The position numbers and the translations under genes were made by a program. The notes under the pieces are model-generated. The model was not told where the DNA came from and searched no databases. It saw only the letters and a list, made by a program, of their open reading frames with translations. Positions 12,115-23,973 of a DNA stretch of 64,000 nucleotides are shown in pieces; position 1 is the stretch's first letter, and each line of letters starts with the position of its first letter. The stretch is from Hymenopus coronatus (taxonomy: Eukaryota > Arthropoda > Insecta > Mantodea > Hymenopodidae). The stretch spans positions 68,822,765 to 68,886,764 of the forward strand of contig CM060890.1 in the NCBI GenBank assembly GCA_030762935.1, written 5' to 3'.

Positions 12115-12310
12115 AGAAAGTATTTGACTAGTACTTTAGCAAAATAAATTCCTTTATTTCCCTTTTGCTTACAAGAAAGCAAGTAATATAGGTAACCTCT
12201 GCTAAAGTTTATCTCGATTTGCATAAAATAGATATAAGAATATGCTTTTTAACAATAATTTGTTCAGAGATATAGAAAAATTCATGTGAATGAAACTCAA
12301 CAGATTTTTT
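12115..12310 (-). mobile_element. HTR 5'-end fragment
   Basis: Contains the distal reverse-oriented landmarks agaaagcaagtaatat, tgcataaaatagatataaga and ttcatgtgaatgaaactcaa. Only the TCTG-proximal part is present. Confidence 0.65.
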
Positions 12311-12584
12311 AGATACACATATCTCTGCATTTGGTATTCTACGTTCTGGAACTGTCTAAAATAAAATACAACAAATGTTGACAAAACATTCTAATGCGTA
12401 TTTAAAACGTATTGCGTCTTTTAATCTATACACATAAGAGGTATGCTCCTTTGAGTCATCGAATTTCTCTGATATATCAATTTGAAATATATAAGTTAAA
12501 TCACATTTATGCCCAAAATTTTGAAATTATAAAAGAACCAGGCTTGGATAAATTAAATAAAAAATACTTTCTTTTGAGTTAGAT

Positions 12585-12700
12585 GGGCAGAGTCAGACTG
12601 AAAAATTCAATGCCATAGAAGGTATTTGAACCACGGGTCCTCCGGTCTCCAGCCGGTAGCTCTACTATTGAGCTACCATGGCAATATGCCAGCATAACAT
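12585..12700 (-). mobile_element. SINE4 (tRNA-derived) copy
   Basis: On the minus strand the head reads ggtagctcaatagtagagct (A-box-like) and, downstream, gtggttcaaatacc (B-box-like), a tRNA shape. The adjoining body on the plus strand (gggcagagtcagactgaaaa, tcaatgccatag) is shared with the copy at 22115-22250. Two copies with the same non-tRNA body show a SINE rather than a tRNA gene. Confidence 0.7.
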
Positions 12701-12786
12701 TGAGTTTCTCAACTGACTCGGTAAAGCACAAGATGACATACACCAATGGCAACTTACAATGTTGTAATAAATATACACATAATCAA

Positions 12787-13445
12787 TAATGCGACACGAA
12801 GATTTTCAGAAACAACCACCGTAAAACTAGCCTTTATATGAGAGATATTTCGAAATTTTAGATTTTCTCAAAAATGTGCAACAATATGAATTAGATTGCA
12901 GTTTATTAAAATAGTTTCATGACAAATTAAATGTGTGAAATTCTTTGAATTAGATTCTGAAGGCCTCTTCCTTGGGAATGTTTTTTGCATAGCGGATAAA
13001 CCGTAAAAGTTAGACAAAAACTTGCTGACACATAATATCATGTCATTAAAACACACAATTTCACCCATGAGCATTTGGTGTAGAACTAAGCATTTCGTGA
13101 TATTCTTTTTTATTCGGTTTAAAATGTCCAGTACTTAAGCTTTTCAAATGGTATATCATTATGCACCTTTTTCATTCTGAGAAGGAAATTTCAATTGTAT
13201 CAAATAGCGTCCAGATTTTGACTGTTGTGTTCCCTTATTTATCTCTTACTTGGAGGAATTAAATAATGTGTCTTTTCTGCTAATGTTTATGCCGATTAAC
13301 AGAAGTAGAGAGAAGAACAAGCTTTTACAAGAATAATCTGTTGCAGAACAGGTAGAGAAAGTTGTGTAATTAGAAGAATGAGATGTTTTTGTGGTGAGCA
13401 ATTTCCAAGACATTGGCTGTCATTGATTTGAATGTAACACATAAG
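12787..13445 (-). mobile_element. HTR copy lacking its hairpin end
   Basis: Reverse-oriented. It starts at the internal gcgacacgaagattttcag block, so the microsatellite and terminal palindrome are missing. It runs to aggtagagaaagttgtg near 13360. An extra piece at 13390-13445 (gcaatttccaagacattggc) repeats an internal HTR segment also seen at 51468. Confidence 0.72.
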
Positions 13446-14416
13446 GTTATTTGAATCTTTAATCTAATATTTGTAGCATATTCTAAAAGGTAAACAATTA
13501 GAAATCACTACTAGTCTTATATTTTATGATTGTTAATACACTACCATTTTTTTACTGGCAATATTGTACATAAAAATAACATTCCTCTGGTAATAAAATA
13601 AGATCCTGTATATATTTAATAATACAACCTAAAATCAACCGCTTTATAATCATCAAATAGGTTACGTGACTTTAAGAACCCAGCAAATTCTGTCCCCACT
13701 TCAGTTTTTGAAGATGTAGACAAGAGCTGCAACTTTGCGGTCTGAGTCATTAATCTTTCAACTATTTTCAAGGCTATGCTCTTAGATAACAGTAGTAAAC
13801 AAAATCTAAAATACATCTAAGCAAATTTGTCAAATTATAACTCCTTTGTATTTACAAACAATACAGGGCATTGCATGTTTTACATAAAGAGCCGCGTTCC
13901 TTTTATGTACCCTCTTTTATGTAGGGTAGTATGCTTGCGCAGCGCCAAGTTCTAAAGGACTCCCAAACGTTACCTAAAATAAACGAAATTTGTTCATCAA
14001 CGGAGCCAGTAAACAATTAAAACGAAAATTTATGGCTAAATACAGGAAAATATTGATAATCATTGTTCATGTGCAACATTGATAAACAAGTGTTAGTGGA
14101 CTTACTTAATTTTTGATACAGTATAGACAGGATTTGTAATACCAGACAGAGAGTCTATATCTGTATATAGCATTCGGAGTATTTTTCATTCTCTTTAAAT
14201 GTTATATAAAAGTGATAAGGGATAAACAGAAACTTGATCAAAAGAAAGAAAGAAAAAAAAAACACTTAGCTCCTCTTAAAGTAGATTAAATAGCTTCATT
14301 CACTGCCAGTAGTGTTAAAAACAGCTCCCCCTAAATGCTCTACATTCACTTTTGCGGAGTTGAAGTTTAATTCGGTACGACTTTTGATGCAACCAGTATA
14401 AGAATGTCTTATTCTC
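13446..14416. other. AT-rich intervening sequence, nothing recognised
   Basis: No repeat family or gene recognised. A purine run lies at 14245-14262. Confidence 0.4.
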
Positions 14417-15300
14417 TTTTTACTTTTCTCTAATCCGCATACAGAATGTACATAGTGGATAGGGAAGGTATTGTATTCCACTCAAATATTCGATGTCCAT
14501 ATTACACCGGAAATGTATGTTTTGAGGTCCCTGAGACCGAAAAAGAAATTTTCCGTCTGTGTGTGTGTGTGTGTCTGTATGTCTGTCTGTTTGTCTTTGT
14601 ACAGCATAGCTCAAGAACGACAAGACCGTTAAATACCAATTTTTTTTTAGGTTTAGTATCTTCCAAGGATACGACACAAAGATTTTCAAGAAAATCTCCC
14701 CACCACAAACTACTCCTTAGATGAAAAATGTTTCGTAAATTTTGATGTTATCACAAATTGCTGTAACGATTTTGATTAAAATACCGTATATAAAGATATT
14801 TACATGTCAAATAAGCTGTACATTTTGAATTTTTTGAGAATAGCCTCTGAAGACCTCTTTATTCTGGATGAATTTTGCCGAATTTTGCTTAACTGCTAAG
14901 GCATAAGAGATAAACAAAAACTTACTAGACAAAAATATAGATTTTGTCAAAATACAACAGTTTATTTTATTTACGTTTTTGGTGTGGAGGTAACCGTTTC
15001 CGAGATTTTCTTTGTTATTATTTTCAATTGTAAAGTACTTACTGTCCGTTTTTATTTTTTTCTACTTCTGGTCAAGCAAAGAAATGATTTTCAATGACAA
15101 TCGTATAACGGCAGCTTCTAAAACATTAGACTATCACTTTAGCTTAGTTTTCTTCTACTTATAAGGGACTAAGTAATAAAAACATGTCTTTCTTAATGTT
15201 TATTTCGATCAGCATTGTGTAGAAAGAAGAAGAAGAATCTTTTGTAAGACGCTTGTTCGTAGAGTAGCAAGAGAAACTCATGCGAGTGTAACACATCAGA
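14417..15300 (-). mobile_element. HTR full-length copy
   Basis: Reverse-oriented. It starts ttttacttttctct with a diverged palindrome, carries a (GT)n/(CTGT)n tract at 14557-14597 and ends gtgtaacacatcaga, the complement of the TCTGATGTG start. It lies back to back with the + copy at 15704; their TCTG ends face each other across a SINE2. Confidence 0.88.
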
Positions 15301-15533
15301 TTTTTTTATCATAATTTTATGTAATAAATTAAACATAATTTGAACATCTTAGTTTTCTTTCCACGTTTTGCATGCAACAAAGATGATATTGCATAATTTG
15401 AACATTTTTGCTGAAAGTGATGAATACAGAGCGCACTTGGGGTATGTAAAGACCGAAGCTCATCGCATTTACCTATAAGGGCAGAGCTTTATGAACCATT
15501 TTTGAACAGGATAACAAAATCATACACAGATGA

Positions 15534-15703
15534 GCCCGCTTGGATAGTGAGGTGGTAGCGTGTCTGCCTTACATTCAAATGGTCGTGTGTTCGAATCTCG
15601 TTTTAAGCTACATGGACCCCGCACCAATTTCAGTATCGTCCAATATGACCAACCCAGGATAAGGGACGTTAAACTACAAAAACAAAAAACAAAATACAAA
15701 AAA
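15534..15703 (+). mobile_element. SINE2 (tRNA-derived) copy
   Basis: tRNA-like head with A box (tggtagcgtgtctg) and B box (tgttcgaatctcg), then a body ending gggacgttaaactac and an A-rich tail. Shares head and tail with 28508-28725 (+) and 50776-51018 (-), but the middle of the body is shortened here. The A-rich tail is followed at once by the start of an HTR copy. Confidence 0.82.
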
Positions 15704-16404
15704 TCTTATGTGTACCATTCACATCACTTTCTCTATATCCCTGCAACAAATTATTCTTAAAAAGCTTGTACTTCTATTTACTTTATACTAATCAGAAAAA
15801 ATTAGTAGAAATAGTCTTATTACTTGCTTTCTTGTAAGTAGAAGCGAAATAAGGGACTACCATAGGTTAAAGTGATAGTCAAAAGCTGGTTGCTATGTCA
15901 ATGAAGTTCCTTTGTTTATATGGATCCGAGTAGACATGTTCCTGTACGAGAAAAATATAAGTTTTTCATTGCAGAAACCAAAAATAAAGAATACCTCAAA
16001 AACGACGAACTCCACGAAAAAAATGTATATAACATAAATCGTGTGCTTTAACGCACTCTACATTTTTGTATAGCAAGTTTTTGTTCATCTCTTACGGTTT
16101 AGCAGTTATTTAAAATTCCGTAAAATTCATCCAGAATAAACTACTCTTCAGAGGCTATTCCTAGAAAATTCAAGATATATATTTTATTTGTCAGGTAAAT
16201 ATGTTTAATATACGAAATTTTAATCAAAATCGTTATAGCCATTTTTGAGAAAATCAAAATTTTCGAAAAAAATTCCATCTAAAGGGTAGTTGGGGGTGGG
16301 GGGATTTTTCTGAAAATCTTTGTGTCGCATCCCTGAAGATACTAAACTTAAATACCAAGTTTGGTATTTTACCGACTTTTCGTTTTGAGTTACCGTGTTC
16401 ACGG

Positions 16405-16436
<32 letters not shown>

Positions 16437-17145
16437 GGACCTTTTTGTGAAAATGCTTTTTTTGGATATTGGGGACCCTAAAACTGGTGAAATGTCGGTA
16501 TCGAATTTTTGGGTGGAGTGCAATACCTTCTCTATACACTATGTACAAAGTGCGTATAGAGAAAGTATGAATGAATGAATAAGTGTATTTATTAACATAG
16601 CAATATCATACATAGAATTTCAATAGTCGCACGGGTCCACAGACCGTACGTGCTTTTGTAGTACACATTACAAGCAATATTAAAACAACAACCACAACAA
16701 AGAATTAAAAGAGTAAACACGAAAATAAAAAGACAAAGGAAATACACAGTCAAAAGCAATATTAAACAACAATAAAAATTAAGAGTGAATCCGAAAATGC
16801 GAATGTAGGGGTAGAAGCATGTTGGACGCTACTGGCAGGCACGGAAAACATGGACGGGCTAGGTAAATTTATACTTAAGGCAAGACAGCTGAGATTTGAG
16901 GAGGCTGCCAATAGAGAAGGGGGGGGGAGGAATAAGATCAACTAAACAAAAGTGACTACAATGTTCTACATATATATATTATGTCACACTTAGGTCACTG
17001 TTGTGCTAGGGTTGTATATATTATGTGTATATATGTCTTTTAAGTGTAATTATCTATTATAAGAGGGTGCATTTATGAAGGTGTACTCTGTGCTGTAAAT
17101 TTAAATTGCTATATTTGAATATCTTTGTATAGAGAAAGTAAAAAC
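15704..17145 (+). mobile_element. HTR full-length copy split by a LINE insertion
   Basis: Begins TCTTATGTG directly after the SINE2 A-rich tail. All family blocks are present, including (AC)n at 16406-16432 and the palindrome ctctatacactatg with its partner gtgcgtatagag. The final AAAGTA is duplicated: the element stops at 16567 and resumes at 17127-17145 (gtatagagaaagtaaaaac) because a LINE fragment landed in the tail. Confidence 0.9.
16568..17126 (-). mobile_element. 5'-truncated LINE insertion with 14-bp target duplication
   Basis: A 559-bp insert lies between two exact copies of gtatagagaaagta (16554-16567 and 17127-17140). Read on the minus strand its 3' end is ttaataaatacacttattca followed by ATTC repeats, typical of non-LTR retrotransposon tails. 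The body (a 3' untranslated region with ttgttgttttaatattgc twice) shows no reading frame. Class is inferred from the tail and target duplication; the clade is unknown. Confidence 0.82.
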
Positions 17146-18900
17146 ACAGGCGGGACACGTACGTACCACTCTCTTACCTTCTACGTCATCAATCCCCGTA
17201 GCACTGTTAACTGCAATTCCTTAAACGCTAACCCGTATGTGTTCTCTAATGATGAATATTATTTATGTTTCACCAGCTTGAGCTTATACATTTGGTGATG
17301 AATCTTTCATGTACCTACGTACTCCAGTTTTATGTACAGACAATTAACGAAACTGTATTTGGAGTAATTTCTGGTGCCTTTGGTGTAAAGGATAATATTA
17401 AACTGGAATAACATCAACGGCTCTTGTGCCTAACCACAAACTTTTGGACCTAATTAATATGTGCCTGGCCATGTATAGAACTTTAAGTAATGATTTATAA
17501 CTTTAAAGTTGGCAGCTCGAAGTTCTGATGGTCTGATAATATACGTCCAACTTTGTAAAGAGAGCCGCCTAACAAGCGCCCGAGGAATTATATTGAAACA
17601 TCTGCCTGTGACAGTAGTTTTACTTTGCTCTTTGACTGTGTGTCTATATAACCACCTTTGGCAATATTGCTGCCACACCAAGTCATTTGATGATGGGAAA
17701 TATTTCCTGTTTTTATGTTCGGGAATTGAAGCTTTGACAGAGTAACCCATCATGGTTAAAACGATGCTGATTTTCTTTAAAGCTGTTCTAAAATAATATG
17801 TGAGTACGTAGTATTTCTAGGAGTAAATAGTAAATGTTTCTTCTGTGTTGTAAAATAGTAATAGGTATTAATTATATTATATGAGCCAAATATGCTAAAT
17901 ATGAAAATAAATATAATGAAATATAGTTTCAAACATTTATCCCCCAATCAGAATTGGGCATGATATAAGAGTTATTAGTGTAAAACTATATTATAACTAG
18001 AGCTCTCTCCGGGGTCACAAATTTACCGGATTGAGGTTCGGTATACACAGAGATTATGCCGTGATGGAGAGTTTGGAAATGTGTTGCTCTGTTGCTATCT
18101 GCCTGGCCTCGTTCAGTTCCTGGTAGTAGATAAATCATGAAAATGAAAGAGAGCGCAGATAGAAAAAATGTCGAATATATGAAAGGCTAGCGTTCGACAG
18201 AACAAACTTGTGGATGATTAAACATATTTGATTAGATTAGAAAGCATTCTGTAGGTTCGTTTAGGCCAGGAAGCCACTGAACATAAACTTCTCAAGGCAT
18301 ATACATGAATACATTTGTTTACATACTATGGGAAAAAATGTATAAAGCTCTAGTGCTAAAAGCATGGGTTACAAAAACAACAGAATATACATATAATCAC
18401 ACCATTTGTTTTTGAGAACTGCACGCTACTATACTTAATGCGCTCTATAAAGGCATATATATTTACTAATTTTTTTTCCATGCACATAAAAACATACGGT
18501 ATAAAAATTAGTGTTAATATGAATAAATAAGTATAATTTCATTACATGTAACACTGATGTAATGTCAGATGATAGTTTTCTAATTATCGACATAATTGTT
18601 ACTACTGGTAATTATATAAAACTAAAATATGATTACTGTATTCTGTGCTCTTCATAAATATCAACAAATTAAAATATATATTTACAAATATATTATAGAA
18701 TTTCCAATGCACAAATTTACAATTATGTACTAGAGTGTAAAATATCAAAGCGTTAGCTTTACAGCCCTTGTGTCATTGATAAATACTAAAACATTATTTT
18801 GACACATTCCTGCAAGTCAAAGTATGCATCAGTTTAATTTTAATATAAAACATTCATACACACTAATATACACTAAATGCAATACATTATAATACTCATA
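17146..18900. other. AT-rich intervening sequence, nothing recognised
   Basis: Open frames of up to 99 codons near 17454-17753 on both strands overlap each other and show no domain. I see no gene or known repeat. Confidence 0.4.
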
Positions 18901-18925
18901 AATACAAGGATTATTAACGGTATTG

Positions 18926-19153
18926 TCAGACAGATTTGTCACTTAAATATTCATCTACAGAGTAAAATAATTTATTGCAAAGATACTCCCTAAGAGAAAC
19001 CTTGAAATTCCCAACATTTTCTTTGAGATTACTTGATAAAGCATTAAATATCTTAATTGTTTCATAATATTCACCTTTCTGAAAGCAACGAAGATTGGCA
19101 AAGGGACGATAAATCAATCCCTTTAGTCTGTTATTAATATTATGAATTTCCAT
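18926..19153 (-). pseudogene. LINE reverse transcriptase protein, C-terminal remnant
   Basis: The open frame on the minus strand reads FANLRCFQKGEYYETIKIFN, then a Leu/Lys-rich helix and KLFYSVDEYLSDKS before the stop at 18926. The order 'F/Y-QKG-YY-IFN-L....F-LK-YL..FYSVDEYL' is the pattern I know from the extreme C-terminus of arthropod non-LTR (endonuclease/reverse transcriptase) polyproteins. Only the tail is left; no catalytic domain is present. AT-rich sequence at 18650-18925 is then plausibly its 3' untranslated region. No poly-A or target duplication was located. The alternative is a chance open frame, which the motif makes unlikely. Confidence 0.6.
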
Positions 19154-20683
19154 GTTTGTTGAGTAGCAGTAACAGTATATTTCTAAAAGTATAAGGCGTT
19201 TTTATTCAATAATCATACATTGAAATAAAGGTTTTATTGTGTTACTTTACGAGCTAGAACGATGCATATAATGCGAATACATGTATTGAGCTACTTTTGG
19301 AACAGATTGTACCTCAACGTCTACATGTTTACGCTATAAACCCTTCCCTACTGCTCTCTCTTTATATCTCTGACTGCTCTGGATGGCCGTTATCGTGTGC
19401 GCTTCGGAACTCAAAACCGAGCTTTAATTATAACGGTTTATATATGAAAAGTAAATAGGGGATAAAATTTAATTTTATATAAGTACAGGTTAACCGCGCA
19501 GTAACGGTTTAAATATAAAGTATAACTACTTTCAAATAGAAGTCTAAACAAAAGATGTTGATTTGTATCATCATAACATGTTACTTATCTCCACAGGCAA
19601 AACATAGAGTTTCTCAATAATATATTTCTCACTTGTATACCTTTTGAAATTGTTTACTCTCAGAATATATTTTTAATGTGACAGCCAAACTGCTTTGACT
19701 ATTATCAGTTTTGAATGAATAAAGTATGCCGCCCTTATTGGCTACCCATAACAGGTGTGACGTCTTAAAGAGAGTGATAGACAGACAGACTGACTGACTG
19801 ACTGACTGACTGACTGACTGACTGACTGACTGACAGAGGGGAATAAGAAATATGGTTGAATGAAAAGTTATAAGTGAAATTAAGTTGCCTTTTTGAATCA
19901 ATAATATTTCAGCTGCTTGTTATAAGACTAGTTAAAATTCGTAAAGTTTTGCTTAAAAATATATTTAAGTGTATTTAATTATATTTTCCTTAGAGAGCTT
20001 TCAGTAGATATGATTTATTTCCCTGCATACAACTTTAATAGTCTTTAATGCTCAAAAGTTATAAATCGTACACTTTTTCTGATAAATCGAGGTTTAGTCT
20101 AATGATAAAACTTATACTAATATTATTTTAATACTTGAGGGAAACAAACGTTTTACTTTTGTTTTTGAAATGCAGATGGCAAAATAGCGGCGCGAATAGA
20201 ACAAAATGATAAGAGGGAGAGAAGCGAATTTAATGGGACTAGGAAGGTGTCTTAGAAAACGTGTATTATGAAGAAGGAGAGAAAGAGGGACTGAGAAAGG
20301 AAAGCATATCTGTATATATCTGTGCAGCTGCATGAAAGACTTATGACCAGCTATAATTAACACGGTCATTGCAACAGAATAACGAAATATTTTGAAACAG
20401 AGCAACCTGTTATTGAAAAAAACAAAATCCAGTAAAATACATTACGACTGCTTACTTAGGAAGAAAATGCCGGTTTTCCTAATTTTCGTCACGTCATTCT
20501 TACACGGAATGACATAAAAGGTTTTATTGAAGCGTGAAATGGATAAATTGGTAATCTATAAAAGTGTTTGCTACTTTCTCTTTCTTCCTCATGCGCTTCT
20601 TCCCATTGTAATTTTGTTTTCTATAAATTGTAGTTTAGCGGAGGTAAGTGGAACTTACGACGTTTTAATAGCAATTTAGTCAC
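19154..20683. other. Intervening sequence, nothing recognised except a microsatellite
   Basis: No supported gene or family repeat. The GACT tract inside is listed separately. Confidence 0.4.
19780..19836. repeat. (GACT)n microsatellite
   Basis: Starts with GACA units and continues as about eleven GACT units. Confidence 0.95.
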
Positions 20684-21225
20684 TCTCCGTGGTGTAATGG
20701 TTATCATACTATCTCTGATATCTAAGGTCGGAGATTGAAATCCGGTGGAGGGTAATGCGTTTTTTGAGACGTAAATATTGTAACAAATGCAGTCTTTGAT
20801 TCAATGCTGCAAATAATTCACTCGACGCGTTGGTTGTTGATGACTACACGCCATCCATGACTCGCACACCATTGCCTTTAACATTCCAATCACCTACGAC
20901 TCAGTACATTTCACAATATAATACCACTGCAATCCTTCCTCCCTTTACAGCTAGAAAATAACGTCACATTTTTTCCTGGAAGCCGAGAAGAATCGAGAGC
21001 CACATTCTCCCGAAGGTTCCGATTACCGTCGCGTCGCTCTTCCTGTTGTGTACGTATGCGATGCGATGACTCGCATACCAAAGCGAACTTGAGCGCGCAG
21101 ACAAGGACGGCAGTGTTACAATATTGTTAGCATGGCTTCCTTCGGAATGGAAACGTTATTCCCGTGGAATTTTTTATACATAAAACAACCCAATGCATTG
21201 AAAGAAAAGAGTCTTTGATTAAATT
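20684..21225 (+). mobile_element. SINE3 (tRNA-derived), split by a solo LTR
   Basis: Head ctccgtggtgtaatggttat with a weak B box (gagattgaaatccgg), then gacgtaaatat. The SINE resumes after the LTR at 21121 with atattgttagcatggc and continues to gaaagaaaagagtc. The uninterrupted copy at 25370-25563 reads gacgtaaaactccttagcat across the same point, so both halves belong to one SINE. A third copy lies at 58780-58978 (-). Confidence 0.82.
20779..21120 (+). mobile_element. Solo LTR with 4-bp target duplication
   Basis: A 342-bp unit starting TGTAAC and ending GTTACA, an inverted terminal hexamer of TG...CA form, flanked on both sides by atat (20775-20778 and 21121-21124). No internal retroviral region, primer-binding site or polypurine tract adjoins it, so it looks like the recombination product of an LTR retrotransposon. 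Removing it and one atat restores SINE3 without gap or overlap. A diverged relative is at 8199-8580. Confidence 0.82.
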
Positions 21226-22110
21226 CCCCTTTCTCTTCCGCAAGTCCTGTATGGGAAAGAAGCTAGATAAATACCTCGTCACCATGTGCACGGAACTATA
21301 AGTTCTCTGATTAAGAAATCACTGCAATGGTGGCTCAATATTGCGTGACGAAACTTGCATTCAACATCAGTGACCTGAATAACTTACCACACTCATGCAT
21401 AATGGACTGTGATATCTTCAGCCTGCTCAGTCGTCAGTAAATTACTCCTTTTCAAATTACAGACAGTTTCATTTCTTTTTATTAAGAGTCGAGTTTAAAA
21501 AGAGTTTCTTAGATTTAGTTTCCTTTGCTAAAAGTTTAAATTAGAAATGTAATAAATTACCTGGTTATTAAATTTCCAGCTATCAAACATAACCACCCAT
21601 TTTAATTATATTTCTAACGAATGCTTCGAAATACATTTTAGCAGATTTGTATCTTACAACTAAAATGTAGTAGCTGCATCTCACATAAGTAGAAGCTCAA
21701 AAGCAAAATATGAATTGTTCTCTAGTATTTCATATAAATTTAAATGAGTTTACGCTGTTTACTTTACATCATTACAACTGACGAAATAAATGCATAATTA
21801 AATAAACGCCACTAGCAAAAATAATATCTAAGAACTCCCCAAAAGCATCAGAATGTAGAGTGTATTTCCCAAACATTCAGAAACTTATCTGAATTTCAAA
21901 GCATTGTTTGAAAATTTTAGAGAAAAAATGGGATTCTTGTCGAGATCTGACTCCGTTTTAAGGAATTAATGCCTCTACCAGAGACATATGATGTAGGTGG
22001 TTTGATAACATAAAACAGTAGAGTCATTCACGTGAAGATTCAAGCAGTATTAGAAGTAGACATCAATGAGAATCAATTCTTGGGGTTAATTTGCTGAAGT
22101 TGCAAACTAC
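21226..22110. other. AT-rich intervening sequence, nothing recognised
   Basis: No repeat family or gene recognised. Confidence 0.4.
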
Positions 22111-22114
22111 AAAA

Positions 22115-22250
22115 ACTGACATATATATATATCCTGGAAAGATGGAGTCAGATCGAAAAATGCAATGCCATAGCCGGGATATGAACTACGGATTTTGTAG
22201 TCACCATCCAGTTGCTTTAACCACTCAGTTACCATGGAAACATCTTGACA
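22115..22250 (-). mobile_element. SINE4 (tRNA-derived) copy
   Basis: Minus-strand head ggtaactgagtggttaaagc (A box) and gtagttcatatcccgg (B-box-like). The plus-strand body gatggagtcagatcgaaaaa and gcaatgccatag matches the SINE4 copy at 12585-12700. A short TA repeat adjoins at the tail. Confidence 0.7.
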
Positions 22251-22383
22251 AGGCATTAAATTTCACAATACAATAGTATTCAATAATGTTAATGTAGTAG
22301 TATTTATTAATAATTATTAAGCTAATCTATAATATCCAATTTGTTACTCAATGACTTTTTCAGACCTGGGAATGTTTAGCTGT

Positions 22384-22563
22384 CATTTTCCTAGATTAGA
22401 TTGTTTAATCTTGTCATGATAGCACGTTATTCTGAAGCTGTTTTGAAAAGGAAATTCATCTTTATTCAAATGGCATTTTCCTATACTAGATTGTTTAATA
22501 TTGTCATGATAGGATGTTGTTCTAAAGCTATTTTGAAAAACAAATTCATCTTCATTCAAATGG
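22384..22563. repeat. Two-unit tandem duplication, 90-bp period
   Basis: The unit beginning cattttcctagattagattg at 22384 recurs at 22474 as cattttcctatactagattg. Each ends with attcatctt.attcaaatgg. Divergence is modest, so this is an old local duplication. An open frame spans it on each strand, but it contains no known domain. Confidence 0.85.
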
Positions 22564-22689
22564 CTGGTCGTTTTATCACAATAAAGAACTACAGGAAATA
22601 TTTCAAACAGCATTACGAAACTTACGTTCTAATGTAGCGGTGAAATGATATCGATTTCTTGTTTATATATGGAATGGTTGTTCAGATCT

Positions 22690-22955
22690 CAGATTCTAAT
22701 TTAGTTTCAGTGGAAATGTAGCGTTTTATCAGTAAATCCAAACACGGCCATATTTCTGGTGTGTAGTCCATCCTCTATAGATCCCAAAATGTGCCAGCGG
22801 AGTATTTCTGCATCATCGAGCCGCAATAGGTCGTTTGCATAAAGCAGAAAGGGCGAGGGGGAGTGAGATAAGTACATTTGAATACGGCACAGCCTATCCC
22901 ATCCCACAAATGGGAGTCAATTGGATTAAATTCAGGCTAGAATGGAGGCCATACA
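22690..22955 (-). pseudogene. Tc1/IS630-type transposase remnant
   Basis: On the minus strand at about 22903-22950 the translation gives W-P-P-F-stop-P-E-F-N-P-I-D-S-H-L-W-D, which fits the 'WPP.SP.LNPIE..W' block around the last catalytic acidic residue of Tc1-like transposases (here Asp instead of Glu). Downstream sequence keeps a partly open frame but is not recognisable, and an in-frame stop lies inside the motif. It is a different lineage from the 3.5-kb transposase. No inverted termini were found. Confidence 0.45.
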
Positions 22956-23196
22956 ATTGTTCCACCTGTTCTATCTGGTCACAAGCTGAATTTTCATTGA
23001 GATAATAGCAGTAACAGCATTAAAATCCAGGAGAGCTCATTGTGTATGAAGTTCAGCTTCGCAGGTCTGGAGTTGTTTTTAGCTTTCTGCTGGTTAACCA
23101 CAGATTATCAATATAATGCGGAGTACTTGGTCTTCTATGGACATGGACTAGCATATGGGGCTTTTAAAGATTTAATCAAATTGATATATTAAAAAA

Positions 23197-23973
23197 TCTG
23201 ATGTGTTACACTCACATGACTTTCTCTAGCTGTTCTACAAACTTCATACATAAGATTCTTCTTCTTTCTGCACCTTGTTAATCGAGGTACTCGATTAGCA
23301 CAATGTTCTTATTATTTAGTTCCGTATAAGTAGGAAGTAAATAAGGGAATACACTAGGCTAAACCAGTAGTCAAATGTTTTAAAAGCTGTCGATATGCGA
23401 TTGTCATTACAAATCGCTTCTTTTCTTGGCCAGGAGTAGAACAAAAGAAAAACAGACACTCCCGTAGAGTAAGTTTTTGTCTATCTCTTACGGTTTACTA
23501 GTTATGCCAAATTAAGCAAAATTCATCCAGAATAAACAGGTCTTCAGAAGCTATTCCCAGAAAATTGAAGATATAAATTTTATTTGTTAGCTAAATATCT
23601 TTAACATATGATATTTTAATCAAAGTCGTTAGAGCCATTTTTAAGAAAATAAAAATTTTCCAAAAAAATTCCATGTAAAGGGCAGTTTGGGGTGGGAGAT
23701 TTTTCTCAAAATTTTCGTGTCGTATCCCTGGAAGATACTAAACTTAAATACCAAGTCTGGTATTTTAGCTAGTTTTCGTTTTTGAGTTATCGTGTTCACA
23801 GACACACGGACACACACACACACACGGACCTTTTTCTCAAAATGCTTTTTTTGGATACAGGGGGTCCTAACACGTGTATTTCCGGTGTAATCTCGGTATC
23901 GAATTTTTGGGTGGAATACAATACTTCTCTATCCCTATGTACATTGTACATATGGGGCTAGAGAAAGTAAAAA
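23197..23973 (+). mobile_element. HTR copy, alternative-hairpin subtype
   Basis: Starts TCTGATGTG after six A's and ends gagaaagtaaaaa. An internal deletion removes the segment between the 'aacagacactcc' and 'taagtttttgtct' blocks. The terminal palindrome has a different sequence (ctctatccctatgtac facing gtacatatggggctagag) but still pairs, like the copy at 53024. Confidence 0.9.

Noticed and set aside
12585..12700. tRNA-like head on the minus strand read as a tRNA gene
   Set aside because: It shares a non-tRNA body with the copy at 22115-22250, and stems do not close cleanly; it is a SINE.
17454..17753. 99-codon minus-strand and 78-codon plus-strand open frames
   Set aside because: They overlap on opposite strands, contain no domain and have no exon context; ordinary chance frames.
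19780..19836. GACT repeat array considered as CRISPR-like
   Set aside because: Units are 4 bp with no spacers; a plain microsatellite in a eukaryotic context.
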